Shown in pieces: positions 6,953 to 13,443 of a DNA stretch of 17,883 nucleotides. The notes beneath the pieces were generated by a model. It had not been told where the DNA came from, searched no databases, and worked only from the letters and a program-made list of their open reading frames with translations. The stretch's first letter is position 1. The number at the start of each line of letters is the position of its first letter. Location of the stretch: positions 58,978 to 76,860 of the forward strand of contig QAMI01000026.1 in NCBI GenBank assembly GCA_003150395.1. Direction: 5' to 3'. Source of the DNA: Candidatus Gastranaerophilales bacterium (GTDB taxonomy: Bacteria > Cyanobacteriota > Vampirovibrionia > Gastranaerophilales > Gastranaerophilaceae). Made by a program: the position numbers and the translations under genes.

Positions 6953-7572
6953 TTTTCCCACTCCTTAATCCTTGTTTTAAATTTTTGATTATTTTCCTGC
7001 ATATTGTCAAGTGCATTGTTTATTTTGATTAAACTGTTTGTAAATTCATTCGGGGTTACGGTTATGTTTTCAGTATCATCTGCAAACTGGTTCATAAAAA
7101 ATGAACTTCTTGCTCCTATTGCGCCTAGTTTATCAAACATCTCATTCAACAGCGTCATTGAGGCACTGAGCCTTTTAGGCTCGTTAACTACAATAAAATT
7201 ATTTGAGGCGAGAGTTTCTTCTGTAGGCTGGGTAATTTCAAGAGATTTTGACCCTCCGAGGCCGTTAAATTCGACCGTAGCAACTGAACCCTGCGGGATT
7301 TCAACATCTTTTTCTGTGATAACAAATTTTACATATACATTGTTGTTTACAATATGTATTTTCTGAATATACCCGACTTGAACCCCCATAAACTTTACCG
7401 GAGAACCCACAATCATCCCGTCAACATCCGGCATGAAGATTTGGTAAGTTTTGAGTTCTTTTGCTTTGTGGTATTGGTGAATTTTAATCCCGCCAAGCAC
7501 AAGACTTATAATTACAAGCCAGATGACTAACTCTATCCAAGCGTAAAAATGCAGTTTAAAATCCTTTACCAT
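6949..7572 (-). CDS. MCE-domain (MlaD-like) membrane-anchored lipid-transport protein
   Basis: A 207-residue protein with one N-terminal transmembrane helix (about 12-30) and one MCE domain: TYQIFMPDVDGMIVGSPVKF (42-61), then GVQVGYIQKI (63-72) and ATVEFNGLGGSKSLEI (98-113). MCE proteins such as MlaD form periplasmic hexamers that carry lipids between inner and outer membranes with an ABC transporter. The C-terminal part (about 135-207) is probably helical. Its usual partners, MlaE-type permease and MlaF-type ATPase, are not next to it; instead it overlaps upp. An in-frame GTG at 7587 falls on the -10 box, so I chose the ATG at 7572. That ATG has no ribosome-binding site and lies six bases after TATAAT, so the mRNA may be leaderless. 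Confidence 0.87.
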   Translation of the reverse strand: MVKDFKLHFYAWIELVIWLVIISLVLGGIKIHQYHKAKELKTYQIFMPDVDGMIVGSPVKFMGVQVGYIQKIHIVNNNVYVKFVITEKDVEIPQGSVATVEFNGLGGSKSLEITQPTEETLASNNFIVVNEPKRLSASMTLLNEMFDKLGAIGARSSFFMNQFADDTENITVTPNEFTNSLIKINNALDNMQENNQKFKTRIKEWEK

Positions 7573-7578
7573 ACAATT

Positions 7579-7606
7579 ATTATACACAAAACATGGTTTT
7601 TGCCAC
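7579..7606 (-). promoter_or_regulatory. leaderless-type promoter of the MCE-upp operon
   Basis: On the minus strand a -35-like GTGGCA (7606-7601), a 16-base spacer and a perfect TATAAT (7584-7579) are followed by exactly six bases and then the ATG at 7572. A start of transcription seven bases after the -10 box would fall on the A of the ATG. Confidence 0.5.
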
Positions 7607-7633
7607 TTGCCAAAAAGTTTTTTGTATTATAAT
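7607..7633 (+). promoter_or_regulatory. promoter of the putative rpoZ gene
   Basis: TTGCCA (7607-7612), a short 15-base spacer and a perfect TATAAT (7628-7633) precede the 7669 gene, giving a leader of about 30 bases with a GTGAGG ribosome-binding site. It is divergent from the MCE promoter, with the two boxes back to back in under 100 bases. Confidence 0.45.
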
Positions 7634-7668
7634 ATGAAAATAATAATTTAAAGTTGTGAGGTTTACAT

Positions 7669-7908
7669 ATGGAACAGATAATAAAAGTAGCATGGGATTT
7701 GAACGAAAATACTGAAAACAGATACCAGCTTGTTTATGAAATTGCTGAACTTGCAAAAAAACTTGTTGATGAAAATCAGGCTAAAAAAGCTCATGATGAT
7801 TTCGGTTTTGAAGAAAATTACGACAATGGCTACACAAAAGAAAACCCTGTAGAGCATGCCATTATGGTTAAAGCTTCAGAAGCTGACGATAACAGACTTG
7901 TAGGTTAA
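7669..7908 (+). CDS. rpoZ: Putative RNA polymerase omega subunit (RpoZ-like)
   Basis: A 79-residue soluble acidic protein. ENRYQLVYEIAELAKKL (16-32) resembles the omega core 'NRYxLVxxvAxRAkxl', and NPVEHAIMVKASEA (59-72) resembles the conserved 'KPVxxAIxEmsd' segment; the short tail DNRLVG recalls the cyanobacterial ending. Omega binds beta-prime and helps assemble RNA polymerase. The middle (33-58) is longer and more acidic than usual, and the lysine before NPV is one place off. The gene stands alone, with its own promoter and a terminator at 7921-7952, which suits a small housekeeping protein. Identification is by two short motifs only. A lineage-specific small protein is the alternative. 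Confidence 0.55.
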   Translation: MEQIIKVAWDLNENTENRYQLVYEIAELAKKLVDENQAKKAHDDFGFEENYDNGYTKENPVEHAIMVKASEADDNRLVG

Positions 7909-7920
7909 TTAAGTTTTCCA

Positions 7921-7954
7921 AAATGCACAAGAGTTCAGGCTTTTGTGCATTTTT
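7921..7954 (+). terminator. Rho-independent terminator after the rpoZ-like gene
   Basis: AAATGCACAA (7921-7930) and TTGTGCATTT (7943-7952) form a perfect 10-bp stem around a 12-base loop and run into a T-rich stretch. It lies 12 bases after the stop codon and ahead of the punA ribosome-binding site, so it separates the two genes. Confidence 0.75.
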
Positions 7955-7986
7955 GTGTTAAAAATTATTTGATTAGGGGAGTTTTT

Positions 7987-8790
7987 ATGGAAAATACGTT
8001 GAATTATATTAAAGATAAAACAAATGGTTTTGTGCCTGAGATAGGAATTGTTTTAGGCTCAGGTCTTGGCGAATTCGCGGATGAATATTGTGACTGCGCA
8101 TTAGCATACTCTGAAATTCCGGAGTTTTTGAAATCAACTGTTAAAGGGCACAAGGGTCGCCTTGTTTTTGCTAAAATCAACGGCAAAAATGTGGTTATGA
8201 TGCAGGGGCGCAACCATTTTTACGAAGGGCATTCAATGGCCGAAATAACATACCCAATTAAAGTTATGAAAAAGTTAGGCGTCAAAACCCTTCTTCTCAC
8301 AAACGCGGCAGGCGGCGTGAATGAAAATTTTAAACCGTCAGATTTGATGATAATTACTGACCATATTAATTTCATGGGTACAAATCCGCTGATTGGGCCT
8401 AATGATGAAACTTTAGGCGAAAGATTTCCGGACATGAGCGAAATTTATAGAAAAGATTTGATTAAAATTGCTGATGAGTGTGCAGCAAAACTAGGTATTA
8501 ATTTGCAGCATGGAGTTTATTTTGCATCTTCCGGGCCAAGCTATGAGACTCCTGCCGAAATTAGAATGGCTAGAACTTTAGGAGCTGATGCGGCTGGCAT
8601 GTCCACTGTTCCAGAGGCGATTGTTGCAAATTACTGCGGCATGAAGGTTTTGGGAATAAGCTGCATTTCAAACCTGGCAGCAGGTGTTCCAGGCTCGCAG
8701 AAACTTTCTCATGCAGAAGTTATTGAAACAACAAATGCTGCAAAAAAAGGGTTCAAAGCTTTGTTGAAAGAGATAATTGCAAAAATTTAA
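7987..8790 (+). CDS. punA: Purine nucleoside phosphorylase (trimeric, PunA/PNP family)
   Basis: This 267-residue enzyme cleaves inosine or guanosine with phosphate to the base and ribose-1-phosphate in cytoplasmic purine salvage. Motifs in order: GIVLGSGLGEF with phosphate-binding Ser25, GHKGRL with His55, GRNHFYEGHS with Arg75 and His77, TNAAGGV (105-111), SSGPSYETPAEIR with Glu187, GADAAGMSTVPE (199-210) and ISCISNLAAG with Asn229. The last identifies 6-oxopurine specificity by analogy with Asn243 of human PNP. The ATG at 7987 has GGGGAG five bases upstream. An upstream in-frame ATG at 7945 lies inside the preceding terminator and is rejected. A strong terminator follows the stop. Confidence 0.93.
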   Translation: MENTLNYIKDKTNGFVPEIGIVLGSGLGEFADEYCDCALAYSEIPEFLKSTVKGHKGRLVFAKINGKNVVMMQGRNHFYEGHSMAEITYPIKVMKKLGVKTLLLTNAAGGVNENFKPSDLMIITDHINFMGTNPLIGPNDETLGERFPDMSEIYRKDLIKIADECAAKLGINLQHGVYFASSGPSYETPAEIRMARTLGADAAGMSTVPEAIVANYCGMKVLGISCISNLAAGVPGSQKLSHAEVIETTNAAKKGFKALLKEIIAKI

Positions 8791-8806
8791 TAAATTTCAT
8801 TATAAT

Positions 8807-8836
8807 AAAAAGACAGGTATTTCGCCTGTCTTTTTT
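8807..8836. terminator. bidirectional Rho-independent terminator (punA / exbD)
   Basis: A-rich AAAAAGACAGG pairs with CCTGTCTTTTTT around a 7-base loop (8818-8824). Flanked by A- and T-tracts, it can end transcription of punA from the left and of the convergent exbD gene (stop at 8851) from the right. Confidence 0.85.
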
Positions 8837-8850
8837 ATTATATTTTACTA

Positions 8851-9240
8851 TTACACTTGTGAAACTGAAATACTTGTTATTCCTGAATTTCTGGCGCTGT
8901 CCATAAGTTTTACGACCGCACCGTGTGTCGCATCCCCGTCTGATTCGATCATCATTCCGTCCGGATAGTCTTTTGCCATTTGCGCTATTGTTTTTTCAAG
9001 GTCTGAAACCTGGATTTCTTCGCCGTTAATAAAATATTTATCCTCTGCGGTAACATTCACAGTCAAAATCTTTGTATCTTTTTTAACCTGCTCCTCGGCA
9101 ACATTTTCCGGAACTGTCAGGTTCAAGCCCTGCTGGTCAAGCAAAGGTGCAATTACCATCATTATAATCAACAGTACAAGAAAAATATCTGTTAACGGTG
9201 TTATGTTTATTTCATTAAATTCTCCGCGGTCACGGCTCAT
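8851..9240 (-). CDS. exbD: ExbD/TolR-family biopolymer transport protein (second paralog)
   Basis: A 129-residue protein with a short cytoplasmic N-terminus, one transmembrane helix and a periplasmic domain. INITPLTDIFLVLLIIMMV (11-29) holds the family's essential membrane aspartate (Asp18), which conducts protons within the ExbB-ExbD or TolQ-TolR channel. The periplasmic part (about 35-129) includes YFINGEEIQVSDLE and ends in ISVSQV. An AAGGAG lies 8 bases before the ATG, two bases after the first exbD, so the genes are tightly coupled. It differs from its neighbour outside the membrane motif, so the two may form hetero-dimers, as ExbD-like pairs do elsewhere. Confidence 0.9.
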   Translation of the reverse strand: MSRDRGEFNEINITPLTDIFLVLLIIMMVIAPLLDQQGLNLTVPENVAEEQVKKDTKILTVNVTAEDKYFINGEEIQVSDLEKTIAQMAKDYPDGMMIESDGDATHGAVVKLMDSARNSGITSISVSQV

Positions 9241-9242
9241 TT

Positions 9243-9692
9243 TTAGACTCCTTGTTTGTTTTCTTTAAGGTCTTTTTGTTCTTTTTTCGACAAAGGTTCA
9301 CCTGCTACAATAAGTTTTTTATATTCAGCGTCCTGCGCTGCGTTCATTACTTTCATAATCTCTGAACTCTTTACCTTTTCATCTGCTTTGACAACAACTT
9401 CCGGCTTTTCAAGAGTTTCTTTGAGCGCTGTTAATTCGCTTGTAAGCTGATCTTCTGTAACAGGTGTACCGTTTAGATACATCTGGCCGTCTTTTGTAAT
9501 TGAAATTGTTGCGTTTTTTTGTTCTATTGCAATTCCGCTGTTAATTTCAGGAACTGAAATTGCGTTGTCCATTGACTGAAATGTCGGTGCAACAACCATC
9601 ATTATGATTAACAACACAAGAAAGATATCTGTTAACGGTGTTATATTTATTTCGGTAAACATTTTACCTTTTTTGTTAGTGCTCATTGCCAT
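9243..9692 (-). CDS. exbD: ExbD/TolR-family biopolymer transport protein (first paralog)
   Basis: A 149-residue ExbD-type protein. FTEINITPLTDIFLVLLIIM (12-31) has the conserved proton-path aspartate at Asp22 and is nearly identical to the second paralog in this segment, pointing to duplication. The periplasmic domain includes MYLNGTPVTEDQLTSEL and a KVVVKAD-like strand (97-103), with an added charged tail (about 133-149) that the paralog lacks. AAGGA lies about 10 bases before the ATG; a second ATG two codons later is possible. It sits between exbB and the second exbD in the same orientation. Confidence 0.9.
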   Translation of the reverse strand: MAMSTNKKGKMFTEINITPLTDIFLVLLIIMMVVAPTFQSMDNAISVPEINSGIAIEQKNATISITKDGQMYLNGTPVTEDQLTSELTALKETLEKPEVVVKADEKVKSSEIMKVMNAAQDAEYKKLIVAGEPLSKKEQKDLKENKQGV

Positions 9693-9743
9693 TTTTGTAA
9701 TATCCTTCTACCGCTTACGGTGTTTTACAGCCTTTGTTTATAA

Positions 9744-10388
9744 TTATAATGAAACATTTGCGGCTGTTTTGTTTGATTCATCTTCTGAGTCAACAAAGCT
9801 TAAGAAAAGCAGTTTAATCAATTGGAAATCATCTTCATAACGTTTTACTATTGATTGGAAAGAGTTATAGAATACAACCGCCACAATCGCAACGCCAAGA
9901 CCGAAAGCTGTTGCAATCAAAGCTGAACCGATACCCATTGCAACTGCTGCTGACTGATTGCCTTGAGTTGCCAAGTCCTGGAAGGTGTACAGAATTCGAA
10001 CTACTGTTCCAAACAAACCTAAGAATGGTGCAACACCGCCGATTGTACCCAAAATTGTTAAATGGCTTTCTAGTTTTCTTGTGGCAAGAGCCGCCGCGAT
10101 ATCGAATGAGCGTGAGAAACCGTTTCTTTGTTCTGAAAAAATTCTTACAGCTTCTTCTGTGACTTCGCCGATAACACCGCCGCAGTTTTCCGCAACGCTT
10201 TGCGCACCTTGAAGATTGTTTTTAGCCAATTCTCTCTGTAATTTCGGGATGAAAAGTACAACGTCGCGTTTGTTTTTTTTGTAGAATTGAAATCTGTTGA
10301 TAACAACCGCTACAACCAGAATTGAGCAGATTAAAATCGGTAAAAGTACCGGCCAATCCAGTTTAATTGAGTGTAATAGTAATTCCAT
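9744..10388 (-). CDS. exbB: MotA/TolQ/ExbB-family proton channel protein
   Basis: A 214-residue inner-membrane protein with three predicted helices (about 13-31, 112-135 and 150-175) and a large cytoplasmic loop between the first two, the ExbB/TolQ arrangement. Family signatures: LGTIGGVAPFLGLFGTVVRI (113-132), and SALIATAFGLGVAIVAVVFYN (155-175), which is the common 'ALxxTAxGLxxAIPAVxxYN' motif without its proline. With ExbD it forms the proton-driven motor for TonB. It is encoded downstream of the TonB-like gene and 51 bases before exbD. GAGAGGA precedes the ATG. ExbB fits better than TolQ because a TonB-like gene is next door and no TolB or Pal is seen. Confidence 0.92.
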   Translation of the reverse strand: MELLLHSIKLDWPVLLPILICSILVVAVVINRFQFYKKNKRDVVLFIPKLQRELAKNNLQGAQSVAENCGGVIGEVTEEAVRIFSEQRNGFSRSFDIAAALATRKLESHLTILGTIGGVAPFLGLFGTVVRILYTFQDLATQGNQSAAVAMGIGSALIATAFGLGVAIVAVVFYNSFQSIVKRYEDDFQLIKLLFLSFVDSEDESNKTAANVSL

Positions 10389-10458
10389 AGTTCTGTATCC
10401 TCTCTTTTTAGTGTAGATTACGTTATTATTTTAATTAAGTTTAGTCTTATTGATTGCT

Positions 10459-10485
10459 GTTTGTTTATTTTTAACTGTAACAAAC
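10459..10485. repeat. 7-bp inverted repeat between tonB and exbB
   Basis: GTTTGTT (10459-10465) and AACAAAC (10479-10485) can pair around a 13-base loop inside the 132-base tonB-exbB gap. It may be an mRNA hairpin that sets the relative expression of the two genes. There is no T-tract, so it is not a standard terminator. Confidence 0.25.
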
Positions 10486-10520
10486 TTATTCCCCTACTGC
10501 CTTTCTCCATTATTCCCTCA

Positions 10521-11765
10521 CTATTGATACCCTGCCGCACCAAATACGTTGTAGTCAAAGGTAAATTGAATATCAATGCTTTGACCTTTGTATTCTGCCG
10601 GGAGCGGCTTAAATGGTGCTGTAAGTTTTACGGCATTCAATGCCGCATTGTCAGCACTTGGTAAACCCGAGGACTTGTAAACGCTGCAGGAAAGTAATCT
10701 TCCGTCTTTTGCGATTTTGAAAAGAAGTACAACACGTTTGCTTTCATTTCCTTTTGGCGGATTCCAGTTCATTTTAATTCTTCTCTGGAGTTCACGCATA
10801 TATGGACCGAAATCGGGTTCTCTAATAGTATCAATTCCGGGGCGTCCGTTTGGATTACCGGGGCCTGGATTGCCAGGACCGCCAGTTCCGCCGCCTCCGC
10901 CTTTAGCAAGCTTTTGGCCTGATGAAGACCCACCGCCGCCTGTTGGGGCCAAAGATGGCGCCGGAACATATTTGCCGGAGCCGCTTCCTGTGACAGGACC
11001 GCCTGAACCGCCGCCTTTGTTTGCAGTGCCTGAGCCGCTAATCGGACCGGTTGCGTAAGTCCCTGATTTTGTTCCGCCTGATGGTACGGGAACCTGGAAT
11101 GCTGAACTCGGTTTTGCAACTGGTTTTGGCGTCATTGGAGGCTTAATCGACGGCCGCGCTGTTGGAGGTGCTGGTTTTGCCGGTTGCGGGGCTTTTGGTG
11201 CAGGCGCTTGCTGTGGCTTTTCTTGTTTAGGTGCCGGTTTTGTTACTTGTTTAGGAGCTTCTTGTTTTGCCGGTTGTTTTGCTGGCTGCGGCTTTGGCTG
11301 CTGAACTTTTGGTGCAGGCTGCTGTGATTTAGCCGGCTGTTGTGTTTTGGCAGGAGCCTGTGGAGCAGGAGTAGGTTTTTGTGCAGCTGCCGGTGCAGGT
11401 GAGGGCATTGAAACCTTTTTCTTAGGATCGTGGTGTCCGCCTGCGCGTGAATTCCTGTCAGAACGATAAGGCGTATTTTTATTTATGGGCGTATCTTCGT
11501 TTTCAACAAGAACAAATTCAATATCTTTCATTTTTGGTTTTGGTCTTTCGAAAACGTTTAAAGAAATTCCGAAAAACAGCAATATTAATGAAATAAGATA
11601 AACAGAGCCAAGTACTGCCGGGTGAAGCAGAGCTGAAATTGTCAAGGCTTTTTTTAAGCTGTCTTCCTTGTCTTTTTTTATGACAACCGGAAGCGTATAA
11701 CCTTCTGTTTCGTTATTATCATCGTCTTCTAGTATGTTATCGGTATATTTTCCTAATATTGACAT
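10521..11765 (-). CDS. tonB: TonB-family energy transducer with long Pro/Lys/Gln and Gly linkers
   Basis: This protein links the ExbB-ExbD proton motor to outer-membrane receptors. From the ATG at 11765 it has 414 residues: a cytoplasmic acidic start, a membrane helix (about 42-70) with the TonB-type S-x3-H motif (Ser44, His48 in TISALLHPAV), a charged stretch, a roughly 110-residue linker of Pro, Ala, Lys and Gln that could span the periplasm, a Gly/Ser/Pro-rich stretch (about 225-315), and a TonB_C domain from about 318 (GPYMRELQRRIKMNW) to GQSIDIQFTFDYN near the end. A GTG at 11795 would add ten residues. Neither start has an ideal ribosome-binding site. The linker is longer than in E. coli TonB, which has 239 residues in all. 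No TonB-dependent receptor is in the window. Confidence 0.87.
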   Translation of the reverse strand: MSILGKYTDNILEDDDNNETEGYTLPVVIKKDKEDSLKKALTISALLHPAVLGSVYLISLILLFFGISLNVFERPKPKMKDIEFVLVENEDTPINKNTPYRSDRNSRAGGHHDPKKKVSMPSPAPAAAQKPTPAPQAPAKTQQPAKSQQPAPKVQQPKPQPAKQPAKQEAPKQVTKPAPKQEKPQQAPAPKAPQPAKPAPPTARPSIKPPMTPKPVAKPSSAFQVPVPSGGTKSGTYATGPISGSGTANKGGGSGGPVTGSGSGKYVPAPSLAPTGGGGSSSGQKLAKGGGGGTGGPGNPGPGNPNGRPGIDTIREPDFGPYMRELQRRIKMNWNPPKGNESKRVVLLFKIAKDGRLLSCSVYKSSGLPSADNAALNAVKLTAPFKPLPAEYKGQSIDIQFTFDYNVFGAAGYQ

Positions 11766-11841
11766 ATCCCTTGATAAACCTTTCCTGGGTCTCACATTGA
11801 AGCGTTTTTCCGGATTCCCGAAACTCTTCTTCTTATCTCAC

Positions 11842-11881
11842 GGTGATAATTTTAATTTAATTGTAAAATAAAATTATCACC
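11842..11881. promoter_or_regulatory. 13-bp perfect inverted repeat upstream of tonB (operator or terminator)
   Basis: GGTGATAATTTTA (11842-11854) and TAAAATTATCACC (11869-11881) are exact reverse complements separated by 14 bases. The outer parts TGATAAT and ATTATCA equal the half-sites of the 7-1-7 Fur box but are 22 bases apart instead of 1. The element lies after the stop of the 11901 gene and about 77 bases before the tonB start. It could act as the terminator of the upstream gene or as a binding site controlling tonB. Confidence 0.45.
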
Positions 11882-11900
11882 TGATTGACTAATCATTTTA

Positions 11901-12731
11901 TTAATAATTATAAACTGCCGGGTTAACAGTTATAGCTTGCGTAAGCGTGATTTCTATCCCTGCGTTTGCGGGAATTTCAACATTATCGCCTTTGTCCCAG
12001 AGTGATTTTGCCAAACCGCCGCCGGCACCAATTGCAGTTCCAAGAGCTGTTCCTTTACCGAGTTTTCCGCCGGAAACTGCGCTCATTACAAGACCAGCAG
12101 TTGCGCCTGCTGCGGAACCTACTGCAATATCCTTACCGTAATCTTTTGCTACATCCATTTTGCTTCCGCCGACTAAAACGCCTGTGTTATCATCGGTTTT
12201 GATTACTGCGGAAATTGGAATTTGGCCGCCGTACGGAGTAACGATTTGAGTAAATCTAATCATAAGCTTGCCGTTCATACTGCCGCGTTTTGCTTTTGAA
12301 ACTTCAAGAACTTGTCCTGTTACAGAGCTTCCTGCCGGTGCAATAAGGCTTCCGTTGTAGTAGAAATCAGAACTTAAAGCGATTGTTACGTTTTGCCCCA
12401 GAGTTAAATTTTCCGAACTTAAAGCCATTGTGGTGACAGCAGGGATATTCTGACCTGCCGGAACAGTAACTACGCGGCCTTTAAGTGTTTGGTTTGTATT
12501 TGAAACAGGCTGCGTGTTTGAGTTGTAATTTTGGTTATAATACTGGCGTTGATAATTTGTTTGTGCACCGAATTGCTGCTGCGGGCTGCCATACTGCTGT
12601 GGATAACCGTAAGGCTGTTGAATATTCGGATATGACGGTGCCGCTTCTGTGTAATTAAAATTGCTTGCGGCAAAAGATGCATTTGCGCTGAGAAGAACAG
12701 CTGCAAGAATCAGATTAAAATATTTTTTCAT
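11901..12731 (-). CDS. Secreted protein with Q/Y-rich N-terminus, VirB10/TrbI-like beta domain and glycine zipper
   Basis: A 276-residue exported protein. A clear signal peptide (MKKYFNLILAAVLLSANASF, cut near residue 21) is followed by a low-complexity Gln/Tyr/Pro/Asn region (30-82). A beta-rich domain (about 84-180) follows: VVTVPAGQNIPAVT, then an LIAPAGSSVTGQV turn, then GKLMIRFTQIVTPYGGQIP. This order resembles the VirB10/TrbI periplasmic barrel ('aGt.Ipa.l', 'l.iPaGs.v.G', 'l...f..l..p.G..ip'). Residues 203-242 are a glycine zipper (AVGSAAGATAGLV to TAIGAGGGLA), which can insert into membranes. The last strand (EIPANAGIEITLTQAITV) closes the domain. AGGGAAGGG lies before the ATG. It is related to the next gene upstream. 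No conjugation genes are nearby, so a structural envelope role is more likely than transfer. Confidence 0.75.
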   Translation of the reverse strand: MKKYFNLILAAVLLSANASFAASNFNYTEAAPSYPNIQQPYGYPQQYGSPQQQFGAQTNYQRQYYNQNYNSNTQPVSNTNQTLKGRVVTVPAGQNIPAVTTMALSSENLTLGQNVTIALSSDFYYNGSLIAPAGSSVTGQVLEVSKAKRGSMNGKLMIRFTQIVTPYGGQIPISAVIKTDDNTGVLVGGSKMDVAKDYGKDIAVGSAAGATAGLVMSAVSGGKLGKGTALGTAIGAGGGLAKSLWDKGDNVEIPANAGIEITLTQAITVNPAVYNY

Positions 12732-12776
12732 TGTTTACCCTTCCCTTCTGTCTTTGCATAATTTGTTTTTTATAAT

Positions 12777-12805
12777 ATTTTATTTTAGTTTGGTTTCATT
12801 GTCAA
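12777..12805 (-). promoter_or_regulatory. strong promoter of the 11901-12731 gene
   Basis: On the minus strand a perfect -35 TTGACA (12805-12800), a 17-base spacer and TAAAAT (12782-12777) lie about 45 bases before the ATG at 12731. The -35 box overlaps the stop codon of the upstream gene, so the two paralogous genes can be expressed separately. Confidence 0.6.
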
Positions 12806-13398
12806 TTTGTTAATATATGTGTAATTTCGAGAGGTTCAGTGAGGATTATAATTAAATCAAGCCCTGCTTGGAGATTTGTATGCTCACCCATTTTTCGTTT
12901 TTCCCCTGGTCTAATTTGCAGCGAAGCAACACCGCGAAGTCTGTTTTGATAGTGCGGCATTTTCACCCATTCTGCGGGTTCGGAAATACCGCCGCCTATA
13001 AGATTGTTATTTGAAGTATAAATATATCCCTTCATCGGGAGTTCAAACTTGTCGGGCAATATCATTTTGGAAATTCTGATAATCATAGAAGCGTTAGTTC
13101 CGACAACCGGCTCGTTCATTTTTTCGATATAGCCTTCAAAAACGGTATTTTCCGGAACGATTATCGTATCGTACATGAAAAGGTCATTTGTTGCGATGAA
13201 CTTGACTTTATGCCCTTCTGTCATGTATTGAGTTGAAATTTCCTGTGCATTAATTACGGGAATGAAAGTGCCTGCGCGAAGTTCTACCGGGTCAAATTCA
13301 CGCATTTCAAGCTGAATATTCTCAAACTGTGGCGCGCAAAGGGCTTTGACGCCTAAAAAGCTGCACAGTATTAAAGTTAAACACAAAACTCTCTTCAT
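12802..13398 (-). CDS. Secreted protein with VirB10/TrbI-like beta domain (paralog of the next gene)
   Basis: A 198-residue exported protein. The signal peptide (MKRVLCLTLILCSFLGVKAL, cut near residues 21-22) has no proper lipobox. The body repeats the layout of the 11901 gene product in shorter form: ELRAGTFIPVINAQEIST, IIVPENTVFEGYIEK, MIIRISKMILPDKFELPMKGYI and a closing strand with GLDLIIILTEPLEI. The Q/Y-rich leader and the glycine zipper are absent. I infer a shared fold with its neighbour; function is unknown. The ATG at 13398 begins exactly six bases after TATAAT and has no ribosome-binding site, so it was chosen over an upstream in-frame start at 13443 that would put extra residues before the signal peptide. 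Confidence 0.72.
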   Translation of the reverse strand: MKRVLCLTLILCSFLGVKALCAPQFENIQLEMREFDPVELRAGTFIPVINAQEISTQYMTEGHKVKFIATNDLFMYDTIIVPENTVFEGYIEKMNEPVVGTNASMIIRISKMILPDKFELPMKGYIYTSNNNLIGGGISEPAEWVKMPHYQNRLRGVASLQIRPGEKRKMGEHTNLQAGLDLIIILTEPLEITHILTN

Positions 13399-13404
13399 AA
13401 GGTT

Positions 13405-13413
13405 ATTATAACA
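13405..13413 (-). promoter_or_regulatory. extended -10, leaderless-type promoter
   Basis: TGTTATAAT on the minus strand (13413-13405) is a full extended -10 element. Six bases (AACCTT) separate it from the ATG at 13398, so transcription would start at or next to the A of the ATG. Confidence 0.5.
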
Positions 13414-13443
13414 GTTTTTAAGCGAAAAGCAAGAGTTTGACAA

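Noticed and set aside
7945..7986. Longer N-terminus for purine nucleoside phosphorylase
   Set aside because: The added codons fall in the right arm of the rpoZ terminator. The ATG at 7987 has a good GGGGAG site and matches family length.
10769..11119. Open frame of 116 codons inside the tonB gene on the same strand
   Set aside because: It lies in another frame of the Pro/Gly/Gln-rich linker, whose composition keeps several frames open. It has no start signal or recognisable domain.
11844..11879. A canonical Fur box
   Set aside because: The half-sites match but are 22 bases apart instead of 1, so I list it only as an inverted repeat with an open role.
11947..12141. Plus-strand open frame opposite the glycine-zipper gene
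   Set aside because: It is a mirror of the Ala/Gly-rich coding strand, with no independent evidence.
13399..13443. Longer N-terminus for the TrbI-like gene
   Set aside because: The extension would cover the extended -10 box and place polar residues before a normal signal peptide.
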